Below are positions 14,970-23,813 of a stretch of 64,000 bases of DNA, one piece after another. Location of the stretch: the NCBI RefSeq assembly GCF_029168315.1, contig NZ_JARGYD010000002.1, positions 62,001 through 126,000 of the forward strand, in the 5' to 3' direction. Under the pieces are notes generated by a model. The model saw only the letters and a program-made list of their open reading frames with translations, did not search any database and had not been told where the DNA came from. Source of the DNA: Psychromarinibacter halotolerans. GTDB taxonomy: Bacteria > Pseudomonadota > Alphaproteobacteria > Rhodobacterales > Rhodobacteraceae. Made by a program: the position numbers and the translations under genes. Within the stretch, counting starts at the first letter, position 1. Each line of letters begins with the position of its first letter.

Positions 14970-17900
14970 ATGGCTGAACGCTTTCGACAGGTCGGCGGTA
15001 TCCTGTCTTACTTCACCCGCCATGCGACCGCGGCGAACCTGCTGCTGGTGCTGCTGATCGCGGCGGGCGTGCTGGCCTTTCCGCGGATGCGGGCGCAGTT
15101 CTTTCCCGATGTGATCGTCGACGAGATTCAGGTCTCTGTCAGCTGGGACGGCGCCGGGGCCGAGGACGTCGACCGCGCCATCGTGCAGCTGATGGAACCG
15201 GTGCTGATGGCGGTCGAAGGTGTGGCCTCGACCGAGGCGCGATCGTCCGAGGGCAGCGCCCGGATCGATCTGGAGTTCGAGCCCGGCTGGGACATGGCCC
15301 GGGCGCTGGACGATGTCGAGACGGCGGTGGACAGCGTCAACAACCTGCCCGAGGACGCCGACGATCCGCGCGTGTCGCGCGGGGGGTGGCGTGACCGGGT
15401 GACCGACGTGGTGATCACCGGGCCGGTGGGTGTCGACCAGTTGGGCCGTTTCGCGGACGAGTTCGTCACGCGGCTGTTCGCCGAGGGGGTCACGCGCACC
15501 ACGATCCGGGGCGTCGCGGCGCCCGAAACGGTGGTCGAGGTGCCGACCATCGCGCTGATCGAGCATGACATCAGCATGCGCGAGATCGCGGACGCCATCG
15601 CGGCGGAGTCAGAGGCGAACCCGTCTGGCGACGTGGACGGTGCGAATGCGCGGGTGCGGACCGGCGTCGCCAAGACCCGCGCGGACGAGATCGCGGGCAT
15701 CGTGCTGCGCACAAACGAGGACCGGTCGAAGCTGACCATCGGCGACGTGGCGACTGTGACCGTCGGCGGCGTCGACCGCGAGCGCGCCTATTTCGTCGGG
15801 CCCGATCCCGCCATTTCGGTCCGGGTCGACCGGTCGGACCAAGGCGACGCCATCGGCATCCAGCGCACGGTGGAAGAAGTCGCCGCGCTGATGGAGACCA
15901 CCCTGCCCGCCGGTGTGTCTATCGACCTGATCCGCACGCGGGCCGAGGCGATCACGAACCGGCTGAACATCCTGACCGACAACGGGCTGATGGGGCTGGG
16001 GCTGGTGTTGTTGCTGTTGTTCCTGTTCCTGAACGCCCGCAGCGCGTTCTGGGTGGCAGCCGGTATCCCGGTGGCTATGACCAGCGCCATCGCGATGATG
16101 TATGCCTTCGGGCTGACGCTGAACATGATCTCTTTGTTCGCGCTGATCATCACGCTGGGCATCGTGGTCGACGACGCCATCGTGGTTGCCGAACACGCGG
16201 ACCACAGGGCGCGGCGGCTGGGCGAAACCCCGGTCGAGGCGGCCGAGAACGCGGCCCGCAAGATGTTTCCGCCGGTGTTTTCTTCGACCATCACCACGGT
16301 GATCGCCTTCTTCGGACTTGTCACCATCGGCGGGCGGTTCGGCGAGATGATCGCTGACATTCCGTTCACGGTGATCGTGGTCCTGATCGCCTCGTTGGTC
16401 GAATGCTTCCTGATCCTGCCGAACCACATGGCGCATTCCATCGCCCACTCCGGCAAGCAGCACTGGTACGACTGGCCCAGCCGCACCGTGAACCGGGGGT
16501 TCCGGTGGTTCCGCGAAACGCTGTTCCGCCCGTTCATGCGGTTCGTGGTCTGGGCGCGCTATCCGGTGGTCGCGCTGGCGGTTGTCCTGCTGGCGTTGCA
16601 GATGGCGTCGTTCATTCGCGGCGACCTGCAGTGGCGGTTCTTCAATTCGCCCGAGCAGGGGTCGGTGTCCGGCAATTTCGCGATGGCGCCCGGCGCCACC
16701 CGCGAGGACACGGTGGAAATGATGCGCGAGATGCAGCGCGCCACCGACGCGGTGGCCGAGCGGCTGGCAGAGGAACACGGCACCAACCCGCTGGACTATG
16801 TGATCGCCGAGATCGGCGGCAACACCGGGCGCGCGCTGGCCGGGTCCGAGAACAAGGAAGACTATCAGCTTGGCTCGATCGCGATCGAACTGATCGGCGC
16901 CGACCTGCGGCCCTATTCCAGCTTCGAGTTCGTCGCGATGCTGCAGGAAGAGGTGCGCCAGCACCCGATGGCCGAAACGGTCAGCTTCCGTGGCTGGCGG
17001 TCCGGCCCCGGTGGCGACGCCATCGACGTTCAGCTTTACGGCGCCTCTGCCGACACGCTGAAGGACGCCGCCGAAAGCCTGAAGCAGTCGCTGTCGCAAT
17101 ACCCCGAGGTGTCGGCGCTGGAGGATTCCCTGTCCTACGACAAGGAAGAGATGATCCTGCAACTGACGCCGCAGGGGCAGGCGCTGGGGTTCACCATCGG
17201 CGAACTGGGCAGCGTGCTGCGCGCGCGGCTGAACGGGATCGAAGCGGCGACCTATCCGGACGGGCCGCGCACCGCGTCGATCATGGTCGAACTGCCGCCA
17301 GGCGAACTGACCGCCGACTTCCTTGACCGCACCAGGATGAGGGCCGCGTCGGGCGATTACGTGGCGCTGGCGGACATCGTGACGGTGCAGCGCGAGGCTG
17401 GCTTTTCCTCGGTCCGGCGCGAGAACGGTTTGCAGCTGATTTCGGTCAATGGCGACCTGTCCGAGGACGACCCGGCGCGCGCAAGCCTTGTGATGACCGA
17501 ACTGGAAACCGTGATTCTGCCCGCTCTGGAGGAACGGTTCGGCGTGTCCTCGCAATTGGCGGGGCTGTCAGAGCAAGAGGACGAGTTCCTGACCGACGCG
17601 CGCACCGGCTTCCTGCTGTGTCTGCTTGGGATCTATCTTGTGCTGGCGTGGATCTTCGGAAGTTGGACGCGGCCGGCGGTGGTGATGTCGATCATCCCCT
17701 TCGGCCTGATCGGCGCCTTCTACGGCCACATTCTGTGGGACGTCCCGCTGTCGATGTTCTCGGTCGTGGGGCTGATCGGGATGACGGGGATCATCATCAA
17801 CGACTCGATCGTGCTGGTCACGACGGTGGACGAATACGCCGCCGAACGCGGGCTGTTCCCGGCCATCGTGGACGGGGCGTGCGACAGGCTGCGGGCCGTG

Positions 17901-18389
17901 ATGCTGACGACGCTGACCACGGTGCTGGGCCTTGCGCCGCTGCTGTATGAAAGCTCGCAGGATGCGCAGTTCCTGAAGCCCACGGTCATCACGCTGGTCT
18001 ACGGGCTCGGCTTCGGCATGGTGCTGGTGCTGATGGTCGTGCCGGCGCTGATGGCGATGCAGCAGGACGTCGCACGGCAAGTCGGTGCGTTGCGCCGGGC
18101 GCTGCGGATGCCGGCGCAGGGCCGCGCGGTTTCGGCGGCGGCGGTGGTTGCCGGGCTGGGCGTGGGCGCGATGCTTGTCGGAACGCTGGGCTGGACGATG
18201 GCGACGGGCGGCTTGCCTGCGCCGCTGGCCGAACTGCTGCCGGTGGGCGCGGTGGGAATGACCTTCGCGCTGGCGCTGTTCCTTGTCGGAACGGCGGTCT
18301 GGGTGCTGGCGATCTGGCTGGTGGCGATGGCGCTGACGCTGATCACCGGGCGGCGTGGGCGGCCCGGGCGGGCAACGGCGGCAGAGTAA
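14970..18389 (+). CDS. RND efflux pump permease (HAE1/AcrB-like)
   Basis: A 1139-residue proton-driven inner-membrane pump. N-terminal helix FTRHATAANLLLVLL is followed by the large periplasmic porter domain, then TM2-6 including GIVVDDAIVVAEHADHRAR (the proton-relay Asp pair). The second repeat carries GMTGIIINDSIVLVTTVDEY. The protein is about 90 residues longer than usual because two further hydrophobic segments follow the normal TM12, at about 1054-1080 and 1086-1125. It forms an operon with the adaptor. The cargo cannot be inferred; multidrug or lipid/fatty-acid efflux are both possible. Confidence 0.93.
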   Translation: MAERFRQVGGILSYFTRHATAANLLLVLLIAAGVLAFPRMRAQFFPDVIVDEIQVSVSWDGAGAEDVDRAIVQLMEPVLMAVEGVASTEARSSEGSARIDLEFEPGWDMARALDDVETAVDSVNNLPEDADDPRVSRGGWRDRVTDVVITGPVGVDQLGRFADEFVTRLFAEGVTRTTIRGVAAPETVVEVPTIALIEHDISMREIADAIAAESEANPSGDVDGANARVRTGVAKTRADEIAGIVLRTNEDRSKLTIGDVATVTVGGVDRERAYFVGPDPAISVRVDRSDQGDAIGIQRTVEEVAALMETTLPAGVSIDLIRTRAEAITNRLNILTDNGLMGLGLVLLLLFLFLNARSAFWVAAGIPVAMTSAIAMMYAFGLTLNMISLFALIITLGIVVDDAIVVAEHADHRARRLGETPVEAAENAARKMFPPVFSSTITTVIAFFGLVTIGGRFGEMIADIPFTVIVVLIASLVECFLILPNHMAHSIAHSGKQHWYDWPSRTVNRGFRWFRETLFRPFMRFVVWARYPVVALAVVLLALQMASFIRGDLQWRFFNSPEQGSVSGNFAMAPGATREDTVEMMREMQRATDAVAERLAEEHGTNPLDYVIAEIGGNTGRALAGSENKEDYQLGSIAIELIGADLRPYSSFEFVAMLQEEVRQHPMAETVSFRGWRSGPGGDAIDVQLYGASADTLKDAAESLKQSLSQYPEVSALEDSLSYDKEEMILQLTPQGQALGFTIGELGSVLRARLNGIEAATYPDGPRTASIMVELPPGELTADFLDRTRMRAASGDYVALADIVTVQREAGFSSVRRENGLQLISVNGDLSEDDPARASLVMTELETVILPALEERFGVSSQLAGLSEQEDEFLTDARTGFLLCLLGIYLVLAWIFGSWTRPAVVMSIIPFGLIGAFYGHILWDVPLSMFSVVGLIGMTGIIINDSIVLVTTVDEYAAERGLFPAIVDGACDRLRAVMLTTLTTVLGLAPLLYESSQDAQFLKPTVITLVYGLGFGMVLVLMVVPALMAMQQDVARQVGALRRALRMPAQGRAVSAAAVVAGLGVGAMLVGTLGWTMATGGLPAPLAELLPVGAVGMTFALALFLVGTAVWVLAIWLVAMALTLITGRRGRPGRATAAE

Positions 18390-18407
18390 ACGCCGCCGGG
18401 AAATGGC

Positions 18408-19256
18408 TTAGCCGGTGCAGCCCCAGATATCGACCGCGCGGCCGTTGCCCAGAACGGTGATCCGCAGCTTCGAACGGTCCAGCGAGAACGGCTTCGCGTT
18501 GGGCGGCACCATCTCGGTCACGGCGGTCAGCGCGTCGCCGTTCCGATGAGCCTCGGCCTCGGCGACCCAGATCGTCTGGTCGGGATGCTCGAACACCGCG
18601 ACCTCGCCCGGGCCAAGGCTGGGCATGGCGACCGTTGCCGTGATCCGAAGCCCGTCGCGGATCGGCTCGACCGCACACCGCGCGGAGGTAACGCTGCCCT
18701 CGGTCTCCGAGAACGGCTGCGCAGCCAGCGCGGCGTTGATGCGGGGGTCGGACTGTCCGGCGTCGGCCAGATCGGCCGAGACGGTGACGTTCAGCGGCAG
18801 GCAAACGTCGTGACAAACGCCAAGCTGGACAGCGGCGTTCAGCACGATCGGTTGGTCCGGGCGTTCAGGTGTTAGTTCGATCGGCAGGATCAGTTCGTTC
18901 TTGTAGCCGATCGTGCGCATCCCGTTGACGTCGAACACCGAGGGTGTCGGCCAGTGGAAGGCGACCGTGCGAAGGTTGCTGCTGCCCTGCCAGTCGAAGC
19001 GTGGCGGGATGCCCGCGTCGCCCGGCGCGCGCCAATAGGTCTTCCACCCAGGCGAAAGCTGAATCCGCAGCGCGGTCATGCGGGTGCCGGACGGCGTGCG
19101 CCATCCGGGCAGGACAGTGACGTTGGCGGCCTGATCGGGGCTCACGGCTTGCGCGACGGCAGGAGTCGGCACAACGGCGCCCGACCCGACGGCCGCCATT
19201 GACAAAAGGGCGTATGTACACAGCTTCTTTAGCATCGTCGCCAACTTATGCGTCAT
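18408..19256 (-). CDS. exported protein with DsbD N-terminal (alpha) domain
   Basis: A 282-residue secreted protein. The signal peptide covers about 1-36 (KKLCTYALLSMAAVGSGAVV, cleavage near AVAQA). The mature part matches the immunoglobulin-like N-terminal domain of DsbD, the periplasmic disulfide reductase: YWRAPGDAGIPPRFDW, FDVNGMRTIGYKNELILP, and the cysteine pair in GVCHDVCLPL. The central membrane domain and the thioredoxin domain of DsbD are absent. The pair spacing (CHDVC) is like the reducing pair of DsbD-alpha. It probably passes or receives electrons in cytochrome c or cell-envelope disulfide maintenance. The partner is unknown. It is convergent with the RND pump gene, 18 bp away. 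Confidence 0.85.
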   Translation of the reverse strand: MTHKLATMLKKLCTYALLSMAAVGSGAVVPTPAVAQAVSPDQAANVTVLPGWRTPSGTRMTALRIQLSPGWKTYWRAPGDAGIPPRFDWQGSSNLRTVAFHWPTPSVFDVNGMRTIGYKNELILPIELTPERPDQPIVLNAAVQLGVCHDVCLPLNVTVSADLADAGQSDPRINAALAAQPFSETEGSVTSARCAVEPIRDGLRITATVAMPSLGPGEVAVFEHPDQTIWVAEAEAHRNGDALTAVTEMVPPNAKPFSLDRSKLRITVLGNGRAVDIWGCTG

Positions 19257-19350
19257 CGGCGAAACCGGAAATCACATTCGGGCGATGCCAACGTGGGTGT
19301 GTTAAATCACCCACTTGCGGCACCGGCCGGAATCTGCGGAGAATGGCACC

Positions 19351-19926
19351 ATGGTCCCCGACAGCCATTTCAACGATCTTGGCGGCAAGCTTCTGATCGC
19401 GATGCCCGGAATGGGCGATCCGCGATTCGAGAAAAGCGTCGTCTTCATGTGCGCCCATTCCGACGACGGCTCGATGGGGCTGATCGTCAACAAGCCCGCC
19501 CCCGGCGTGGCGATGGACGACCTTCTGGAACAGCTCGACATTCCCCGCGGCGCGGCAAGCGAGGGCGTGGGCGTCTACTTTGGCGGTCCCGTCGAACACG
19601 GGCGCGGCTTCGTTCTGCACAGCGGCGACTATGCGACCGAATCCTCGACGCTTCACGTCGACGACAGGTTCGGGATGACCGCAACGCTGGACATCCTGCA
19701 GGACATGGCCAGCGGTGGCGGGCCGCAGAAGCGGATCCTTGCGCTGGGATATTCCGGCTGGGGGCCGGGGCAGCTGGAGGACGAGATCCAGCAGAACGGC
19801 TGGCTGACCTGCGACGCCACCCCCGAGATCGTGTTCGCCGCCGACAATGACGGCAAATGGGCGGCCGCTCTGGCATCGCTGGGCATCGACCCGCTGTCGC
19901 TGTCCGCCGAAGCCGGTCACGCCTGA
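19351..19926 (+). CDS. YqgE/AlgH family protein
   Basis: A 191-residue member of the UPF0301 (YqgE/AlgH) family. Signature parts are LIAMPGMGDPRFEKSVVFMC, GLIVNKP, VYFGGPVEHGRGFVLH and LGYSGWGPGQLEDEI. The ATG at 19351 follows a GGAGAATGG ribosome-binding region and gives the usual MVPDSHFN start. The family is widespread in proteobacteria and its biochemical role is not settled. It is divergent from the DsbD-domain gene and convergent with the Sua5/TsaC gene. Confidence 0.9.
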   Translation: MVPDSHFNDLGGKLLIAMPGMGDPRFEKSVVFMCAHSDDGSMGLIVNKPAPGVAMDDLLEQLDIPRGAASEGVGVYFGGPVEHGRGFVLHSGDYATESSTLHVDDRFGMTATLDILQDMASGGGPQKRILALGYSGWGPGQLEDEIQQNGWLTCDATPEIVFAADNDGKWAAALASLGIDPLSLSAEAGHA

Positions 19927-19931
19927 GGCAC

Positions 19932-19980
19932 CAGAATCTTCCAGAAAATACTGCGACGCGCGATCTTCTAGAGGATCGTG
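19932..19980. repeat. paired CTAG-centred palindromes (copy 2, inverted)
   Basis: Two imperfect palindromes at 19932-19953 and 19961-19978 are the reverse-complement counterpart of the pair at 5862-5910. They keep CACGATC-TCTAGAAGATCG, a 6-nt linker and GCAG-ATTTTCT-GAA-AT-CTG, with a few substitutions. They lie between the convergent YqgE and Sua5 genes. The Sua5 stop codon (19968-19970) lies in the centre of the second palindrome. Confidence 0.8.
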
Positions 19981-20927
19981 CCGCCCTCCGCCGCGTCCCG
20001 TGGCGCCGCGGCCCGGCGCAAACGATCGTTGATCGCGCGGCCCAGCCCGTGATCGGGGATCGGGGCCACCGCGATGGGTTTGCCAGCCGCATCCAGCGTA
20101 TGCAGCGCCGAGAACAGGTTCGCCGCCGCCTCGACCAGATCGCCGGCGGGCGACAGGTTCAGGTCGCAGTCCATGTGGCCGAAGCCCAGCAGGCTTTCGC
20201 CCGGCTGCGCCGCATCGGCCTGCAACCGGATGGCGGCATCGGGCGCATAGTGCGAACTCATCTGCCCCGGCGCGTTGATGCCGCCGCCGTGGCTGGCCAG
20301 CGGCACGCCAAGACAGGCTTCGATCGCTTCTGCCGGCAGCCCGCCGGGGCGCAGCAGCGTCGGCTCGGGCTGCGTCGTCACGATCGTCGATTCAACGCCT
20401 ACAGGGCATGGCCCACCGTCCAGCACAGCCGCGATCCTGCCGTCCAGACCGTCAAGGACGTGTTGCGCCGTGGTCGGGCTGATGCGTCCGGACGGGTTCG
20501 CCGAGGGGGCGGCGACCGGGCGTCCCGTCAGGCGCAGCAATTCGCGCGCCAGCGGGTGCGCCGGCACCCGCACGGCCACCGTGGGCAGGCCCGCCGTCAC
20601 CAGCGACGCGATGCCAGAGTCCGGCTTCAGCGGCAGCACCAATGTCAGCGCACCGGGCCAGAACGCATCCGCCAACCGCCGCGCGTCGTCGTCCATCTCG
20701 ACGTAACGGCCCGCCTCTGCCGCATCGGGCAGGTGGATGATCAGCGGGTTGAAGCTTGGCCGGCCCTTCGCCTCGAAGATCCGGGCCACGGCGGTGGAAT
20801 CGGTTGCGTCGCCGCCCAGCCCATAGACCGTTTCCGTCGGCAGCGCGACAAGCGCGCCGGACCGCAACAGGTCTGCGGCACGGGAAAGACCGGCGGTATC
20901 GGCGTACAGGTGTTCGGTCGGGGCCAC
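19968..20927 (-). CDS. threonylcarbamoyl-AMP synthase (Sua5/YrdC/YwlC)
   Basis: A 319-residue enzyme that makes threonylcarbamoyl-AMP from threonine, bicarbonate and ATP for the t6A37 tRNA modification. The YrdC domain is clear: ALPTETVYGLGGDA, FEAKGRPSFNPLIIHL, FWPGALTLVLP and SANPSGRISPTTAQHV. The C-terminal Sua5 domain is marked by SSHYAPDAAIRL, so this is the longer Sua5 type, not TsaC. No ATG is available at the right place; GTG at 20927 (VAPTEHLYADTAG) is the best start and remains uncertain. The gene ends inside a palindromic repeat. Confidence 0.9.
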   Translation of the reverse strand: MAPTEHLYADTAGLSRAADLLRSGALVALPTETVYGLGGDATDSTAVARIFEAKGRPSFNPLIIHLPDAAEAGRYVEMDDDARRLADAFWPGALTLVLPLKPDSGIASLVTAGLPTVAVRVPAHPLARELLRLTGRPVAAPSANPSGRISPTTAQHVLDGLDGRIAAVLDGGPCPVGVESTIVTTQPEPTLLRPGGLPAEAIEACLGVPLASHGGGINAPGQMSSHYAPDAAIRLQADAAQPGESLLGFGHMDCDLNLSPAGDLVEAAANLFSALHTLDAAGKPIAVAPIPDHGLGRAINDRLRRAAAPRDAAEGGTIL

Positions 20928-21030
20928 GGGAATGACGCTGCGTCCTTGCTGCGGCGGTGCAAAACCGCATGTTAGGTTTCGTGCGATGTAGCGGGATGGG
21001 TCCCCGCTGCGCAAGAGAGGAGGGTCCGGG

Positions 21031-22746
21031 ATGCCGTATAGCGCGCCTGTTGCCGAATTCCGGTACTTGTTCGAGCATGTCGTAGGGTTCGACCAGCTTG
21101 CCGGAACCGAAACCTTCGCCGACGCCACGCCCGATGTCGTGGACGCCATCCTGACCGAGGCCGGCCGCATGTGCGAGGACAAGCTTGCCCCGCTGCAGCG
21201 GGCCGGCGACCTGCATCCGGCCCGGCTGGAAAACGGTGTCGTGCGCACGTCTCCGGGCTTTGCCGAAGGCTATGCCGCGATCGCCGAGGGCGGCTGGATC
21301 TCGACCAGCGCCCCGGTCGAACACGGCGGCATGGGCCTGCCCCTGACCCTGACGACGGCGGTGAACGAGATGATGGGCTCTGCCTGTCTGGCGCTGCAAC
21401 TGAACCCGCTTATGACCCAAGGCCAGATCGAGGCGCTAGAGGCCCACGCCAGCGACGCGCTCAAGGACCTGTACCTGCCCAAGCTGATCTCGGGCGAGTG
21501 GTGCGGCACGATGAACCTGACGGAACCGCAGGCCGGGTCCGACGTGGGCGCGCTGCGCAGCAAGGCCGTGCCGAACGGCGACGGAACCTATGCGGTCAGC
21601 GGTCAGAAGATCTACATCTCTTGGGGCGACAACGACTTTGCCGGGAACATCTGCCACCTTGTGCTGGCGCGGTTGCCCGACGGGGTGCCCGGCACCAAGG
21701 GCATCAGCCTGTTCCTTGTGCCCAAGTATATCCCCGACGCCGACGGCAATCCCGGCCGGACGAACGACCTGCGGGTCGTCAGCCTTGAACACAAGATGGG
21801 CCTGCACGGATCGCCCACCTGCGTGATGGAATACGACGGCGCGACCGGCTGGCTGGTGGGGCCCGAACATGGCGGCATGGCGGCGATGTTCACCATGATG
21901 AACAACGCACGGCTGGGCGTCGGCGTGCAGGGCTTGTCCGTGGCCGAGGCGGCGACGCAGAAGGCGCTGGAATACGCGCTGGACCGGACACAGGGCCGCA
22001 GCCCGCTGCCCGACGGGACCGGCAGCATCGCCGACCATGCCGACGTGCGCCGGATGCTGGCGACCATGAAGGCCGAGACTTTCGCGGCCCGCGCCATCGC
22101 GCTGTCGAACGCCGTCGCCATCGACATGGCGAACGCCACGGGCGAGGCCGAGTGGGTCTCGCGCGCGGCCTTCCTGACGCCGATCACCAAAGCCTACGGC
22201 ACCGACACCGGCGTGGCCGTTGCCGAGCTTGGCGTGCAGGTCCACGGCGGCATGGGCTATATCGAGGAAACCGGAGCAGCGCAGTATTACCGCGATGTGC
22301 GGGTCACCGCGATCTACGAGGGCACCAACGGCATTCAGGCGATGGACCTTGTCGGGCGCAAGATGATGGACGGCGGCGAATGCGCCTATCGCCTGCTGGA
22401 CGAGATCCAGTCCAGCGCAGAGGCGGCGCGGGGCGTCATGTCCGAACTTGCACAACAGGTCTGGGACGCCGCCGAGAACCTGCGCGAGACGACCGAATGG
22501 CTGGTCGCGCAGGACATGTCCGACCGTTTCGCCGTGGCGGTGCCCTTCCTGAAGGCTTGGGCCCGCGTTCTGGGCGGCCACTATTTCCTGCGCGCGGCCC
22601 ATGCCGAGGACGGCACCGGCGACCGCAGCGCGCTGGCCGCGTTCCACATTCGCCGCCTATTGCCCGAACACGCGGGGCTGTGCGCCCATGTCCGGCAGGG
22701 CGCGTCGGGCCTGTACGACGTCACGACAGAGGCGCTGGCAGTTTGA
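21031..22746 (+). CDS. acyl-CoA dehydrogenase, large C-terminal-domain type
   Basis: A 571-residue FAD-dependent acyl-CoA dehydrogenase, longer than the ~380-residue basic family because of an additional C-terminal helical domain. Motifs include GEWCGTMNLTEPQAGSDVGALRSKA, described here by its core TEPQAGSD, the FAD loop region, QVHGGMGYIEE and the catalytic glutamate in YEGTNGIQAMD. This architecture is shared by DmdC (methylmercaptopropionyl-CoA dehydrogenase) and related enzymes, so the substrate is open. It overlaps the following metallo-hydrolase gene by one base (TGATG). Confidence 0.9.
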   Translation: MPYSAPVAEFRYLFEHVVGFDQLAGTETFADATPDVVDAILTEAGRMCEDKLAPLQRAGDLHPARLENGVVRTSPGFAEGYAAIAEGGWISTSAPVEHGGMGLPLTLTTAVNEMMGSACLALQLNPLMTQGQIEALEAHASDALKDLYLPKLISGEWCGTMNLTEPQAGSDVGALRSKAVPNGDGTYAVSGQKIYISWGDNDFAGNICHLVLARLPDGVPGTKGISLFLVPKYIPDADGNPGRTNDLRVVSLEHKMGLHGSPTCVMEYDGATGWLVGPEHGGMAAMFTMMNNARLGVGVQGLSVAEAATQKALEYALDRTQGRSPLPDGTGSIADHADVRRMLATMKAETFAARAIALSNAVAIDMANATGEAEWVSRAAFLTPITKAYGTDTGVAVAELGVQVHGGMGYIEETGAAQYYRDVRVTAIYEGTNGIQAMDLVGRKMMDGGECAYRLLDEIQSSAEAARGVMSELAQQVWDAAENLRETTEWLVAQDMSDRFAVAVPFLKAWARVLGGHYFLRAAHAEDGTGDRSALAAFHIRRLLPEHAGLCAHVRQGASGLYDVTTEALAV

Positions 22747-23813
22747 TGGACGGATCGGCCCCCCTTCGTTTCCCGCACGAAACCGCACCGCAGCCCGGCG
22801 AAGCGGTCGAGGTCGCCGACGGGGTGTTTTGGCTGCGCATGTCGCTGCCGATGAAGCTGGATCACGTCAACTGCTACGCATTGGCCGACGACGACGGCTG
22901 GACCATCGTGGACACCGGCGTCGGCAGCGAAACCACCCGAAACCATTGGCGCGCCGCGTTGGACGGACCGCTGTCGGCAAAGCCGGTGAAGCGGCTGCTG
23001 GTCACGCATCACCACCCCGACCACGTCGGGCTGGCCGGTTGGTTCCAGTCGGAACTGGGGGCCGAGCTGATCATGCCCCGCACCGGCTGGCTGATGGCGC
23101 GGATGCTGGTGCTGGACGACCAGGACCGCCCCGCGCCCGAGCAGGTCGCGTTCTGGCGCGGCGCCGGCATGGCGCCGGACCTGCTGGAAAAGGCGCAGGA
23201 CAAGCGTCCTTTCAACTTCGCCGACATCGTGGACCCCCTGCCCCTTGGCTTCACCCGCCTGCGCGAGGGCGACGTGCTGCGGCTCGCCGGGCGCGTCTGG
23301 GACGTGCGGATGGGCGACGGCCACGCCCCCGAACACGCAACGCTCTGGAGCCGCGACGGCGATCTGGTGCTGGGCGGCGACCAATTGCTTGCGTCGATTT
23401 CTCCGAACCTCGGGGTTTACGCCACCGAACCGGGCGCGGACCCGGTGGGCGAATGGCTGGACAGCTGCCTGCGGCTGTCGCCCTTCGCCAAGGACGATCA
23501 ATTGGTGCTGCCGGGGCACAAGCTGCCCTATACCGGTCTGCCCACGCGCATGATGCAGCTGGTGGACAACCACCACGAGGCGCTTGCGCGGCTTCTGGCG
23601 TCGCTCGACACACCCAAGACGGCGGCGGATTGCTTTTCCGTGCTGTTCCGGTCGACCATCAACGAAGGCAACTACGGTCTTGCGCTGGTCGAGGCGGTGG
23701 CGCACCTGAACCACCTGCTGTTTCAGGGCAAGGTCGCCCGGAACCGCGGCGGGGATGGCGCGTGGCTTTGGCACCGGATAGGCTCCGGCCATGACCAACA
23801 CCCGGACGACTGA
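22746..23813 (+). CDS. metallo-beta-lactamase-fold hydrolase
   Basis: A 355-residue MBL-fold protein with the metal motif THHHPDHVG (HxHxDH), preceded by IVDTGVGS, and with further ligands in DGHAPEHATLW and the PGHKLPYTGL region. The C-terminal ~80 residues form a winged-helix-like extension common in this subfamily. It is coupled to the acyl-CoA dehydrogenase, which suggests a thioesterase-like or hydrolytic step on the same acyl substrate; this is inference. It overlaps the next gene by 23 bp. Confidence 0.88.
   Translation: MDGSAPLRFPHETAPQPGEAVEVADGVFWLRMSLPMKLDHVNCYALADDDGWTIVDTGVGSETTRNHWRAALDGPLSAKPVKRLLVTHHHPDHVGLAGWFQSELGAELIMPRTGWLMARMLVLDDQDRPAPEQVAFWRGAGMAPDLLEKAQDKRPFNFADIVDPLPLGFTRLREGDVLRLAGRVWDVRMGDGHAPEHATLWSRDGDLVLGGDQLLASISPNLGVYATEPGADPVGEWLDSCLRLSPFAKDDQLVLPGHKLPYTGLPTRMMQLVDNHHEALARLLASLDTPKTAADCFSVLFRSTINEGNYGLALVEAVAHLNHLLFQGKVARNRGGDGAWLWHRIGSGHDQHPDD

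Noticed and set aside
15609..17555. 648-codon minus-strand frame inside the RND pump gene
   Set aside because: The sense frame is an unmistakable RND permease; the antisense translation is low-complexity and rich in H, R, G and Q.
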